From NCBI GenBank assembly GCA_040399685.1, contig JBBART010000003.1:226270-290269 (forward strand): a DNA stretch of 64,000 nucleotides, given 5' to 3'. The notes under the pieces are model-generated. The model was not told the origin of the DNA. It saw nothing but the letters and a program-made list of their open reading frames with translations, and did no database searches. Shown in pieces: positions 50,598 through 59,617 of the stretch. The translations under genes were made by a program, and so were the position numbers. Source of the DNA: CAIQQQ01 sp040399685. GTDB lineage: Bacteria > Pseudomonadota > Alphaproteobacteria > Acetobacterales > Acetobacteraceae. Position 1 is the first letter of the stretch. Each line of letters starts with the position of its first letter.

Positions 50598-50950
50598 GAG
50601 GTGGCCCCGGAAATTCGGACAGGGTGATAAGCTATCCCCGCCTGCATGAGAGACGGGACACGATGGGAAAACTGAAATACGAATGTGTTTATCTGCATGC
50701 ATTCGAGACTGGCCCGGCCCTGCACGCCGGACTGATGCGGTGGATTGCCCACTACAACATACAACGACCACATTCCGCGCTGGCTGGGCGTACGCCCGAC
50801 GAGGCGTATCAGCAGACCCGCCCGCCATCACCATGCCCGGGGCATCCCCCAGCAATGCTGATGGCGGCGGACATGAAATTGGCGGCATAATCGAAAACAG
50901 GGAATAGCTTATCAGAGCCGCCAAACTGTCGGGGCAACCGGGGCCACCTC
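50598..50950 (+). mobile_element. IS3-family remnant, deleted internally, both terminal inverted repeats intact
   Basis: A 353-bp element with perfect 13-bp terminal inverted repeats GAGGTGGCCCCGG (50598-50610) and CCGGGGCCACCTC (50938-50950). The subterminal sequences also mirror each other (GATAAGCTATCCC on the left against GGGAATAGCTTATC on the right). Between them lies only the C-terminal end of an IS3 transposase. Internal deletion with both ends kept makes it a non-autonomous, MITE-like derivative that a related IS could still mobilise. Confidence 0.8.
50663..50890 (+). pseudogene. IS3-family transposase (OrfB) C-terminal fragment
   Basis: 75 residues: MGKLKYECVYLHAFETG then LMRWIAHYNIQRPHSALAGR and TPDEAYQQTRPP. 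This is the end of the rve integrase core and the YN-x-x-RPHSALxGRTPxEAY tail typical of IS3 OrfB. The DDE aspartates lie in the missing 5' part, so it cannot be active. It sits inside the element bounded by the 13-bp inverted repeats. Confidence 0.85.
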
Positions 50951-50959
50951 AATAGGGCG

Positions 50960-50991
50960 CTGGATCATCGCTCCGCTGAGCGATGATCCAG
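50960..50991. other. 13-bp perfect hairpin next to the IS remnant
   Basis: CTGGATCATCGCT and AGCGATGATCCAG pair perfectly around CCGCTG. No T-run follows on either strand, so it may be a terminator stem, or a residue of another insertion, 9 bp beyond the IS3 end. The rest of 50992-51097 shows no gene. Confidence 0.4.
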
Positions 50992-51097
50992 CCGTCAACC
51001 TGTGAGCATTGGCAGCCTGGCGAGGTCGAAGACAATCAGACTGGGCTCGCTTTTGTTGCTCCCCCTCCGGATCTACGGCACCACTTAGGCGCGTCGA

Positions 51098-52675
51098 TTA
51101 GACCGGCTTCACCCCCCACATCAGGGCGGTGCCAGATTTCTGGAGCCCGGTGATGCTCGTGCGATAAGCGGTCGGCGTGTAGTACATCCCCGTCGGCAGG
51201 AACGGCACATCCTCGATGGCGAGGATCTGCATCTGCCTGGACAGATCCTGCTGCACCGCAAGATTCGGCGCGTCGAACCACTGGTTGCGCAGCGCCTCAA
51301 TCTTCGGGTTTGTGGCCCAGCCGAACCAGCCCTCGGTGCCATTGCCGCGCATCGGCTGGCTGTTGCCTGGACTGGCCGTGGAAAGCCCCGCCCAGGTGGT
51401 GCAGAACATGTCCCACCCGCCCACCGAGGAGGGTTCTTTCTTGCCGCGGCGCTGGATCATCGTGCCCCAGTCCATAGAGGCGTATTTCACGTTCAGGCCC
51501 ATGTCCTTCATCATCGCAGCAACCACCTGGGCGGTGGCCTGGATGGCGGCCTGGTCGGTCGGTGACAGGATCACGATCTCCTCGCCGGCATATCCACTCT
51601 CGGCAACCAGCTTGCGGGCCAGCGCCATGTCGCGCTTTCCGGTCAGCACCGACAACCCGGCATCGGAGGCGTAAGGCGAGCCGGTGGTGAAGAACCCAGC
51701 GTCGGCGCGGCCAAGCTTTGGCGCCAGATCGCCGTAGACGGCCGCCAGACATTCGCTCTGATCCAGCGCCGGAATGAAGGCGCGCCGCAGTTTCACGTTG
51801 TTGAACGGCGCGTTGAGATGGTTGAACCGCATCACCCCCAGCGCGCCCAACGGGTCGAGCACCTCGGAACGGATCTGCGGGTTCTTCAGCAGGCTCGGCA
51901 ACAGGTCTGGCAGTGGGTTCTCCCACCAATCGACTTCGCCGCGCTGAAGGGCGGCCGCGGAGGTTGCGGGATCGGTAATGATCTTCCACTCCACGCGGTC
52001 GAAATGCGCGACCTTCCCGCCGGACCACATGCTCGGCGCCTCCTGGCGCGGCACGTATTTGTCGTTCTTCGCATAGGCGACCGACGCGCCGGACACGAAC
52101 TCATCGGGCAGGAAGCGGAACGGCCCGCTGCCGGTCAGGTCGGTGATCTGGGTGTAAGCATCGGTCTTCGCCACGCGCTCGGGCATGATAAAGCAGCCCT
52201 CGCCGCCTAGCACATAGGTCAGCAGCGGAAAGCGCTGCTTGAGCCGGAACTGCAGACGCTTGTCGTCAAGCGCCACCAACTCGTTGGTGCGCGCCATCAA
52301 GGTGCCCCCCATCGGGTTGCGCTTTGACCAGCGATTGATGGAGGCCACGCAGTCCGCCGCGCGGACGGGCACGCCGTCCGTGAACATCAGCCCATCGCGC
52401 AAGGTGATGGTGAACGTCAGTCCGTCCGCCGATTCCTCGTGGCCGGCGGCCATCTGCGGCTTGGGCACCAGCTTCTCGTCCAGGCCGTATAGCAGGTCCC
52501 AGACCATGTAGCCGTGGATGAACGCAACGGTAGCACTGGTCCAGATCGGGTCTGGACTGGACAGGTTCGCCTGCGGCACGAACCTCAGCGTTTTGACATT
52601 CTGCGCAAGCGATGGGCGGGCAAGAGCGGCTCCGACAGCCGCGGCGCCTCCGACGAGAACATTCCTGCGCTTCAT
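51098..52675 (-). CDS. ABC transporter periplasmic substrate-binding protein (family 5), orphan
   Basis: 525 residues from the ATG at 52675 with GAGGGAAATGTC upstream. Signal peptide MKRRNVLVGGAAAVGAALAR ending SLAQ, with an RR that could direct it to Tat. SBP_bac_5 marks: LRFVPQANLSSPDPIWTSA, HGYMVWDLLYGLDEKLVPKP, ITLRDGLMFTDGVPVRAADC, SGPFRFLPDEFVSGASVAYA, MRFNHLNAPFNNVKLRRAFI and PALDQSECLAAVYGD. It would bind a peptide or other solute, but no permease or ATPase gene is alongside. Transcribed away from fetAB. Confidence 0.93.
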   Translation of the reverse strand: MKRRNVLVGGAAAVGAALARPSLAQNVKTLRFVPQANLSSPDPIWTSATVAFIHGYMVWDLLYGLDEKLVPKPQMAAGHEESADGLTFTITLRDGLMFTDGVPVRAADCVASINRWSKRNPMGGTLMARTNELVALDDKRLQFRLKQRFPLLTYVLGGEGCFIMPERVAKTDAYTQITDLTGSGPFRFLPDEFVSGASVAYAKNDKYVPRQEAPSMWSGGKVAHFDRVEWKIITDPATSAAALQRGEVDWWENPLPDLLPSLLKNPQIRSEVLDPLGALGVMRFNHLNAPFNNVKLRRAFIPALDQSECLAAVYGDLAPKLGRADAGFFTTGSPYASDAGLSVLTGKRDMALARKLVAESGYAGEEIVILSPTDQAAIQATAQVVAAMMKDMGLNVKYASMDWGTMIQRRGKKEPSSVGGWDMFCTTWAGLSTASPGNSQPMRGNGTEGWFGWATNPKIEALRNQWFDAPNLAVQQDLSRQMQILAIEDVPFLPTGMYYTPTAYRTSITGLQKSGTALMWGVKPV

Positions 52676-53102
52676 GACATTTCCCTCAAACTGTTTTTTA
52701 ATCGATACATTTTTTGTCTTTACGCACCACAGATGCGTCAACGGCGTCGCAAATTTCATATGGATGCGCTCGACAAGATCGGAAGCGACAGCGTGTCGCG
52801 CCAGATACCGCCGTCGACCCCAATGGCAGCCATGAGCCGCACATCCCGCAGGAGGCGCGGCGCAAGGTTCAGCCCGCGCCGGGCGATCGCTTCGGAGCAC
52901 GGCAGCAATAGGCAAGTTGGATGATCCGTTTGTGCTGACACGAAATATTGGTAAGCAACATTTATGCCGCGCGCATGGGCAATTTGAGACTCTCTGCGGT
53001 CACCGCACCTCGGAACATCCGTATCGTCGGCACGCTTGCTGGCTCCATAATGATACCTGCTTGTCAGCCATGCTGAAGGGACCAAAAGCGCATGCAGAAC
53101 CC
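52676..53102. other. Intergenic region without a convincing gene
   Basis: 427 bp between two divergent genes. On the minus strand a frame at 52756-53127 reads RRGLNLAPRLLRDVRLMAAI near its end, which has some coding character and could be the tail of a lost gene, but no family is recognisable and the start is arbitrary. Short A/T-rich patches around 52685-52720 may hold the promoter of the binding-protein gene. Confidence 0.4.
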
Positions 53103-53717
53103 ATGAACAACGACACCGACAGACCAAGGCTGCGCGTTGCCGGCCTTCGCAGCCGGCTGGCGGGTCCGTTCGATCTCACGCTGGGTGCGGGGGAATGCAT
53201 TGCCGTCACCGGAGCATCCGGGTCTGGCAAAAGCCTGTTGCTGCGCATGGTCGCCGACCTGGATGTGGCGGAGGGCGAGGTGTTTCTGGACGGCATCGCC
53301 CGCAGCACAATCCCGGCGCCGGCGTGGCGCCGGGATGTTGGGTATGTCGCGGCTGAATCGGGCTGGTGGCATGAAGCGGTGGCACCTCATTTCAGCGATC
53401 TCGCGGCCGCACGCGCCCTGGCTCCGGCGCTCAACCTCAAGCCGGACCTGTTCGACGGCCCTGTCCTTCGTCTTTCCACCGGCGAGAAGCAGCGTTTGGC
53501 CTTGCTCCGCAGCCTGCTCGCCAAACCCCGCGTGTTGCTGCTTGACGAGCCGACAGGGGCGCTTGATCCGGACAGCAAGGCCTGCGTGGAGACGGTGCTG
53601 GGCGGCCATATCGCGGGCGGATGCGCCGCCGTGCTGGTAACGCATGACGCTGATCAGGCTGCGCGCATGGCCCGGCGGCATTTCATCATGAACAGTGGAA
53701 GGCTGACACCAGCATGA
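53103..53717 (+). CDS. fetA: ABC transporter ATPase, FetA/YbbL type
   Basis: 204 residues from the ATG at 53103. Walker A is VTGASGSGKSLLLRM, the Q-loop region VGYVAAESGWWHEA, the signature LSTGEKQRLALLRSLLAKPR, Walker B VLLLDEPTGALDPDS and the switch VTHDADQAARMA. The small single-domain ATPase followed by a UPF0014 permease is the FetAB (YbbL-YbbM) iron exporter layout, which lowers cytosolic iron under oxidative stress. The downstream gene overlaps by 4 bases. Confidence 0.88.
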   Translation: MNNDTDRPRLRVAGLRSRLAGPFDLTLGAGECIAVTGASGSGKSLLLRMVADLDVAEGEVFLDGIARSTIPAPAWRRDVGYVAAESGWWHEAVAPHFSDLAAARALAPALNLKPDLFDGPVLRLSTGEKQRLALLRSLLAKPRVLLLDEPTGALDPDSKACVETVLGGHIAGGCAAVLVTHDADQAARMARRHFIMNSGRLTPA

Positions 53718-54514
53718 AGCCGACCCTGGTTCTGGACGCACCGGATCTTGCGATCGCCGCCCTTCTGATTGTGCTCGACGGCGGCATTTCGCTGGCATTC
53801 GGGCTGGGCCTGCACCGGCAACTGGCGGTGGCCGCCTTGCGCATGGTGGTGCAGCTGCTGCTGATCGGCGTTATCCTGACGCGCGTGTTCGCCCTTGCCT
53901 CACCGCCGGTGACAATGGCGGTTATCCTGGTGATGGTGGTCGTCGGCGCCCGCGAGGTGGCGGTACGGCCCGAGCAACGGCTGATCCGCTTTGGAAACTA
54001 CACGGTGGGATTGGCGGCCGTGGCCTTCGCCACCGGCGTGACATCCATTTTGGCGCTGACGACGGTGCTGCGTCCGGACCCGTGGTATGAGGCGCGGTAT
54101 GCCATTCCCCTGGCCGGGATCATCCTTGGCAACGTGCTGAACGCGGCGTCGCTGGCGCTTGATGCGTTGCTGTCGAGCGTGGTGCGCGAGAAGGCGGCGA
54201 TCGAGGCGCAACTCTGTTTGGGCGCCACCATGCGCCAGGCAATGGCCGGACTGCTGCGGGCAGCGATGCGCCGTGGACTGCTGCCAGTGATCAATTCGAT
54301 GTCGGCGTCGGGCATCGTCACACTGCCCGGCATCATGACCGGGCAGATCCTGACGGGCATCGACCCGATAGAGGCGGTGAAATACCAGATTTTGCTGATG
54401 TTCCTGCTCTCCGGCGGCGCCGGGCTGTCGGTGCTTGTGGTTGTGGCGTTGGCCGCCAGACATCTCACCGATGGCCGCCAGCGCCTGCGGCTGGACAGGC
54501 TTGTGGCCGGATAG
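53714..54514 (+). CDS. fetB: ABC transporter permease, FetB/YbbM (UPF0014) type
   Basis: 266 residues, about seven membrane helices. Family marks: ALRMVVQLLLIGVILTRVFA, VILVMVVVGAREVAVRPEQR, YAIPLAGIILGNVLNAASLA, EAQLCLGATMRQAM and LPGIMTGQILTGIDPIEAVK, YQILLMFLLSGG. With FetA it is expected to export iron. Start ATG overlaps the fetA stop (ATGA). Confidence 0.92.
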   Translation: MKPTLVLDAPDLAIAALLIVLDGGISLAFGLGLHRQLAVAALRMVVQLLLIGVILTRVFALASPPVTMAVILVMVVVGAREVAVRPEQRLIRFGNYTVGLAAVAFATGVTSILALTTVLRPDPWYEARYAIPLAGIILGNVLNAASLALDALLSSVVREKAAIEAQLCLGATMRQAMAGLLRAAMRRGLLPVINSMSASGIVTLPGIMTGQILTGIDPIEAVKYQILLMFLLSGGAGLSVLVVVALAARHLTDGRQRLRLDRLVAG

Positions 54515-54573
54515 CCCGCTGGCCTGCGCGGCGACGTCACGCTTGAACGTCGGACCACATCGGGCAATGCGTG

Positions 54574-54996
54574 TCAGAGGATTTCCCAAATCCCCGTCTC
54601 ATCGTCCAGCCGCGCACATTCCAGGCCGCAAAAATCTCCGCGCGAGACGATACCGACGATGCGTGCAGCATCAAGGATGGGCAAATGGCGATAGCCGCCA
54701 TCCTGCATCATGCGCAGCGCCTCGACGGCGTGGGCGTTTGGGCCGATCGTATCCGGGTTCGCGGTCATCACCTTGCTCAGGGCCGTGGCATCCGGATCAA
54801 GCGATTCAGCCACAACACGGGCAACAGCATCGCGGCCGGTGAACAGGCCGACAAGTTCGTCGCCTTCGCCCACGACCAGGATAGCGCCCACCCTCCGGTC
54901 GCGCATCAGTCTGCACGCCTCCTTCACGGTTGCGTCTTTCGACAGCTTGGCAGGGTTCTGCCGCATGACGATTTCAGCCAGTTTTCTGTTCGTCAC
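54574..54996 (-). CDS. Two-CBS-domain protein
   Basis: 140 residues from GTG 54996 with AGGAG six bases upstream. Two CBS repeats: first about 5-60 (VKEACRLMRDRRVGAILVV and ELVGLFTGRDAVARVVAE), second about 72-130 (HAVEALRMMQDGGYRHLPIL and IVGIVSRGDFCGLE). Such pairs bind AMP, ATP or related ligands and act as small regulatory proteins. Its partner is unknown. Convergent with fetB, divergent from the next small gene. Confidence 0.9.
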   Translation of the reverse strand: MTNRKLAEIVMRQNPAKLSKDATVKEACRLMRDRRVGAILVVGEGDELVGLFTGRDAVARVVAESLDPDATALSKVMTANPDTIGPNAHAVEALRMMQDGGYRHLPILDAARIVGIVSRGDFCGLECARLDDETGIWEIL

Positions 54997-55158
54997 GGGA
55001 AGCTCCTGCGGTTTGAGGGCTGACTGAAGCGCCTGAAAGGCATGGCCGAACGGCATTCTCGAACGGGTCGCGTTGGGCCTGCATTGACCAGAATCAATTC
55101 CATCCTTCGTGTCAGGCAGCGTACTTCTCTATGGTTTGACCGAAATCAGGAGAACAAC

Positions 55159-55458
55159 GTGACCAAACTGGAACTGACGACCTGGGCGCTGGCCAATGGC
55201 TGGAAGGTGATTGCGGGTCATCCCAGCCTGTCCAAGCCATCCAAGCCGGGCGATGCCATTGTGAGGCTGGTGTTCAAGGTGACCGTCGTGAATGTGGAAA
55301 TCCGCAAACCCGCCGGAAAATGGGAGAAGATTTCCGGCGCGGCCTATGCCGACATCACGTCAGACGATGACAGCTTCCCCGCCGGCCTCGGCCTGGAAAA
55401 AATCCCAAGCCTGTCCCGCCTGATGCAGGACAACCGCGACAGCATGGTATTCGGCTGA
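55159..55458 (+). CDS. Small protein of unknown function
   Basis: 99 residues from GTG 55159 with AGGAGAACAAC upstream, a good ribosome binding site. Sequence: MTKLELTTWALANGWKVIAG start, then LSKPSKPGDAIVRLVFKVTV, VNVEIRKPAGKWEKISGAAY, ADITSDDDSFPAGLGLEKIP and LSRLMQDNRDSMVF. Basic and compact, predicted strands in the middle; the S-K-P-S-K-P-G-D loop is notable. No family recognised. Confidence 0.7.
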   Translation: MTKLELTTWALANGWKVIAGHPSLSKPSKPGDAIVRLVFKVTVVNVEIRKPAGKWEKISGAAYADITSDDDSFPAGLGLEKIPSLSRLMQDNRDSMVFG

Positions 55459-55625
55459 CGGCACCGGGGCCGCGTGTCGGGTTTGCATTATATTTTCGGC
55501 ATCGGCCCCAGCGACCATGTGTGATTGACACATTCACGGGCTGGTCGGACCGGTTGATGGGGCCTAGCGTCGTGCACCGCGCCTCTTTTCGTCCTTATGC
55601 CGCACGCACGCAGGAGCTATCGACC

Positions 55626-57056
55626 ATGCAGAACAGTGAACAGATCTGGAACCTTGTCGACGCCAAGCGCGAGCCGTTCATAGCGCTCGCCGATCGCGTC
55701 TGGGGCATGCCGGAGACCTGTTACACCGAGACGAAATCGGTGGCCGAGCATCTGGCGGAACTGAAGCGCCAAGGCTTTCGCACCACCGAGAACATCGCCG
55801 GCATTCCCACGGCTGTGATCGGCGAGGCCGGCGAAGGCGGGCCGATCATTGCGATTTTGGGTGAGTACGATGCCTTGCCGGGTCTGAGCCAGGAAGCCGG
55901 CGTGGCCGAGCATCGCCCCATTCCGGGCAACGGCAACGGTCATGGCTGCGGCCACAACCTGCTCGGCTCGGCCGCCCTGCTGGCTGCCACCGGCGTGAAG
56001 GACTGGCTGGCGGCGAACAACATTCCCGGCCGCGTGCGCTATTACGGCTGCCCGGCTGAAGAAGGCGGCGCCGCGAAGGCGTTCATGGTGCGTGCCGGCG
56101 CGTTCGATGACGTCGATATCGCCATCACCTGGCACCCGAACGCATTCTTTGAAGTGGCGGAGGCGTTGTCGCTGGCCAACACCCGCATCGACTTCACCTT
56201 CAACGGCCGCGCCTCGCATGCCGCAGCCTCGCCCCATCTGGGCCGCAGCGCGCTGGATGCCGTTGAACTGATGAATGTCGGCGTGAACTACATGCGCGAG
56301 CATATGCCAAGCGACGCCCGCATCCATTACGCCATGATCGACAGCGGCGGCATTGCGCCGAACGTGGTGCAGGCCCGCGCCCGAGTGCGCTATTCGGTGC
56401 GCGCCATGGACCTGCCGCAGATGATGGAACTGCTGGAGCGGGTGAAGGACTGCGCCCGTGGCGCTGCCCTGATGACCGGCACGAAAGTGGATATCGAAAC
56501 CCTCAGTGCGGTGTCCAACCTGTTGGCCAACACCCCGCTGGAAGACGCCATGCGCGAGACGATGGAGCGCCTCGGCACCCCCGAATGGGACGATGCCGAC
56601 CGCGCCTTCGCGCGCGAGATCCAGGGCACGCTGTCGCAGGCCGACATCCTCAACGCCTATCGTCGCGTCGGCGTGAAGCCCAATGCCGACATGCCGTTGC
56701 ATGACAGCCTGGTGCCTTTGGATGCCAAGCCGTCGCCGATGATCGGCTCCACCGATGTGGGCGACGTGAGTTGGGTGGTGCCCACCGTGCAGGCCCACGC
56801 CGCCACCTACGCCATCGGCACGCCGGGCCATTCCTGGCAGTTGACGGCGCAGGGCAAGTCCCCGGCGGCGCATAAGGGCATGGTGCATGTGGCCAAGATC
56901 ATGGCGGCCACGGCGGTTGCCGCCATCGAGCAGCCAGGGCTGATTGCCCGTGCCAAGGCGGACCTCGCCGAACGCACCCAGGCCAATCCCTATGTCTGCC
57001 CGATCCCGGAAGGCGTGGAGCCGCCTTTGGCCGCCATGGCGATATCGGCTTCATAG
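55626..57056 (+). CDS. M20-family amidohydrolase, AbgB-like
   Basis: 476 residues from the ATG at 55626 (GGAGCTATCGACC upstream). Metal and catalytic marks: AILGEYDALPGLSQEAGVAE, GNGHGCGHNLLGSAALLAAT, YYGCPAEEGGAAKAFMVRAG, DIAITWHPNAFF and the lid FTFNGRASHAAASPHLGRSA. Related to AbgB (p-aminobenzoyl-glutamate hydrolase) and other indole-3-acetyl-aspartate type amidases. Substrate not determined. Its last 67 bases overlap, tail to tail, the end of the glycosyltransferase gene on the other strand. Confidence 0.92.
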   Translation: MQNSEQIWNLVDAKREPFIALADRVWGMPETCYTETKSVAEHLAELKRQGFRTTENIAGIPTAVIGEAGEGGPIIAILGEYDALPGLSQEAGVAEHRPIPGNGNGHGCGHNLLGSAALLAATGVKDWLAANNIPGRVRYYGCPAEEGGAAKAFMVRAGAFDDVDIAITWHPNAFFEVAEALSLANTRIDFTFNGRASHAAASPHLGRSALDAVELMNVGVNYMREHMPSDARIHYAMIDSGGIAPNVVQARARVRYSVRAMDLPQMMELLERVKDCARGAALMTGTKVDIETLSAVSNLLANTPLEDAMRETMERLGTPEWDDADRAFAREIQGTLSQADILNAYRRVGVKPNADMPLHDSLVPLDAKPSPMIGSTDVGDVSWVVPTVQAHAATYAIGTPGHSWQLTAQGKSPAAHKGMVHVAKIMAATAVAAIEQPGLIARAKADLAERTQANPYVCPIPEGVEPPLAAMAISAS

Positions 57057-59617
57057 GCGCCCACGCCACGAAGCCGCTCGCGGTGTTCCGCATGCAGCCC
57101 CAGCAGCATGCCGCGCAACCGCTCGGCCGTGACGGACCAGTCATGCACCGCGATCCAGGCCTGAGCCTGGGCCTGGATCGCGGCACGGCGCTTTTCATCG
57201 CGCAGCAACGCATCGATATGGGCAGCGACCGCTTCGGGCGTGGTGTCCGCCAGCCTGTCCACCGCAAGGCCAAGATCGTCGAACACACCGATATCTGATA
57301 CCAGCGTCGGCACACCGCTGGCGATCGCCTGCCGCACGGCGCCGCTGCATGATTCAAGCGTCGGCGCGTAGGGCATCACCAGCAGATCACAGTCCGACAG
57401 CAGCCGCAGCACCTGGTCGTTCGGCAGGAAGTCCGTGTGCCACTGGAGGCACTCCGACAAGCCAAGTCGCTCGGCCAGAGCACGGCATGATGCCAGTTCC
57501 GCCTCTGAATCCGGGTTGGGATAGAGCGCCGTTGCAAAGCGCAGCCGCACATTCGGCCAGATCGGGCGCAGCAGAGCCACCGCCTGCAACAGAATCGCGA
57601 GCCCTTTCTGTGGCAGCACGAAGCCGGTGGTGCCGATCAACGGCGCATCGCCTTCCTGCAACAAGCCTGGAAGCTGCGGATGTGGCCCTCGCGTGGTGCC
57701 GTGCGGCAACAAGACGGTGTTGCGCACCCCCAGTTCCCGCAGCAACCGCACGTCGCGTGACGCATGCACCAAAACGCGATTGATCCGGCCCAACGCGGCC
57801 GTCACGCGCTCACGCACGGCCGGGCCTTCGGTCAGAAGATGGCGGAGGTTGTGCAACGTCACCACAACGCAGCACCGCGCCAGGGCATGGTGCTCCAGCA
57901 AATCGGCCAACTTGCTCCAGGGCAGCAAGGCCGGCTGATGCTGAATGACCAGAACATCAGGCTCCTGCGCCGTGACAGCGACGGCGAGTTTACCGGTTGC
58001 TGCGAACTGAAAGACCGGGATGGCCTTCACCCCCTGCAGGGGCGCCACATCGTACAGCATCTGGCGATCGCACAGCACGACCACATCTGGATCACCCTGA
58101 GAGGCATGGCGCAGATAGGCCTGCAACAGATGCCGCGAATACTCAGCGATGCCGCATTTTGACTGCCACGACGAGATCCATGCCACACGCAGCGCCGAAC
58201 GCGCCGGCTGCAACAGAATGTCCGTGCATGCCTCAGCCACCCGCGCGCCCCATCGCGCCGGGTCAAGCGCCGTCAAGGCCGCAGGCGGCCGCCATGCCAG
58301 CACAGACCGCTCCGCTGCCTCCCGCAACGCCAGCACGAGGTCCCGCCCTTCCGGCGCGATCGACAGCAGACGCATATTGGCATCCTCTCCGCCGCAAAAC
58401 GCGATATGATCGCCCTGCTCCGAGACGATCAGGTGCAGTCCGGCTGCCAAGGCCCTCGCCGCGGTCACATCATCCGCGGCCGAGACATAGAGGGGCAGGA
58501 CCGAAATGTCGGCCACTTCGTAATCGCTCAGGGTTGCATCTGGGCAAGCCCCATCGGCCCGTATGACGATGTCCGCCATACTTGGATCAGCAGCGCGCGC
58601 TGCGGCGATCCGAGATGCCACGTCGCGGTACAATTCCGCATCGGCGAGGACAATGAGCTGAACCGGGTCATGCGCGCGAAAGGCGCACGCCCAGGCGGTC
58701 AGCATGGCTGCCAGGCCGTGCCCCGTTGCCTGGGCCATGTGCAGGAAAACCCGCGACCGCGCACCAGCCACTTCCGGCCGTGCGGCACGGGCGTTGCCGA
58801 TGTCGACAAAGCACGACAGATCCGTGGCGAGACCCACCACCCGTATTGGTACGGACACGCCCGAATCTACCAGCATCCGTGCCGCCATGGACGATGCCAC
58901 CAGCACGCCATCGGCGTCTGCATTCAGCCTGCGAACGCGCTTCAAAGGGAGACTGGCCGCGACATCACGCAGCAACACCACCGACAGATCGGCCATCGCC
59001 CGCATGGAGCGGACTGTGTCGCCCACCCGGATCTCCACAAGCGGACCCGGCGCCACCGCGCCTGGGATCTCCACAGGCTGATACGGTGCCAAAGCGGGGA
59101 TGGCCTCGCCCGTCACCTCGATCCGTTGCCGGCGCAACATATGTTCAAACGTGCCGACCACCACTGGCGGTTCCGCGCCGGCCAAAAGCAGCGCCTGCTG
59201 CAATGCCGGCAGATGATGCGACAGTCGCCATTGTTCGAGCGCGAATACCTGGCCGGCCAACACCTCCGCCGCATGTCGCGGATCTTCCGCCACGCGCAAC
59301 ATGGCCGTGGCCACGCGCTCGGCATCGGCGTGGTCGAGCAGCACACCCGCGCCGCCCATTGTGTCTGGCACTGCCCCAACCGACAGGGCCACCACAGGCA
59401 CGCCGAACGCCATCGCCTCGATCAACGGCACGCCGAAGCCTTCATGGCGACTCATCGACACGTAGAGATCGGCCGCACGATACCAGCCATCCAGGGCGAT
59501 ATCCGTCACTGGGCCGGCCAGCACGACCTGCTCTGCCAACCCATGCCCCGCGATACGGCCAAGAATGTCGCGGTGATAGGCGGCTGCATCGGGGGAGCGT
59601 GATCCAACCAGCACCAA
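56990..59617 (-). CDS. Multi-module glycosyltransferase, part downstream of an in-frame TGA
   Basis: 875 codons, open from TTG 59617, in the same frame as the ORF ending at 59618 and directly after its TGA. Residues 1-150 are the C-terminal half of a GT4 domain (E-x7-E in RHEGFGVPLIEA, Glu59 and Glu67). Residues about 190-465 are a second GT-like module (FLHMAQATGHGLAAMLTAWA). Residues about 475-845 are a third GT4 (LRVAWISSWQSKCGIAEYSR; LPNDQVLRLLSDCDLLVMPY; SCSGAVRQAIASGVPTLVSD, where the second Glu of E-x7-E is Gln). The start lies in mid-domain, so it is the rest of one gene, not a gene of its own. Confidence 0.8.
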   Translation of the reverse strand: MVLVGSRSPDAAAYHRDILGRIAGHGLAEQVVLAGPVTDIALDGWYRAADLYVSMSRHEGFGVPLIEAMAFGVPVVALSVGAVPDTMGGAGVLLDHADAERVATAMLRVAEDPRHAAEVLAGQVFALEQWRLSHHLPALQQALLLAGAEPPVVVGTFEHMLRRQRIEVTGEAIPALAPYQPVEIPGAVAPGPLVEIRVGDTVRSMRAMADLSVVLLRDVAASLPLKRVRRLNADADGVLVASSMAARMLVDSGVSVPIRVVGLATDLSCFVDIGNARAARPEVAGARSRVFLHMAQATGHGLAAMLTAWACAFRAHDPVQLIVLADAELYRDVASRIAAARAADPSMADIVIRADGACPDATLSDYEVADISVLPLYVSAADDVTAARALAAGLHLIVSEQGDHIAFCGGEDANMRLLSIAPEGRDLVLALREAAERSVLAWRPPAALTALDPARWGARVAEACTDILLQPARSALRVAWISSWQSKCGIAEYSRHLLQAYLRHASQGDPDVVVLCDRQMLYDVAPLQGVKAIPVFQFAATGKLAVAVTAQEPDVLVIQHQPALLPWSKLADLLEHHALARCCVVVTLHNLRHLLTEGPAVRERVTAALGRINRVLVHASRDVRLLRELGVRNTVLLPHGTTRGPHPQLPGLLQEGDAPLIGTTGFVLPQKGLAILLQAVALLRPIWPNVRLRFATALYPNPDSEAELASCRALAERLGLSECLQWHTDFLPNDQVLRLLSDCDLLVMPYAPTLESCSGAVRQAIASGVPTLVSDIGVFDDLGLAVDRLADTTPEAVAAHIDALLRDEKRRAAIQAQAQAWIAVHDWSVTAERLRGMLLGLHAEHRERLRGVGAYEADIAMAAKGGSTPSGIGQT

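Noticed and set aside
52756..53127. Minus-strand frame upstream of the binding-protein gene as a gene
   Set aside because: Only its last third has coding flavour, no family or start signal is recognisable, so it is left as intergenic with a possible relic.
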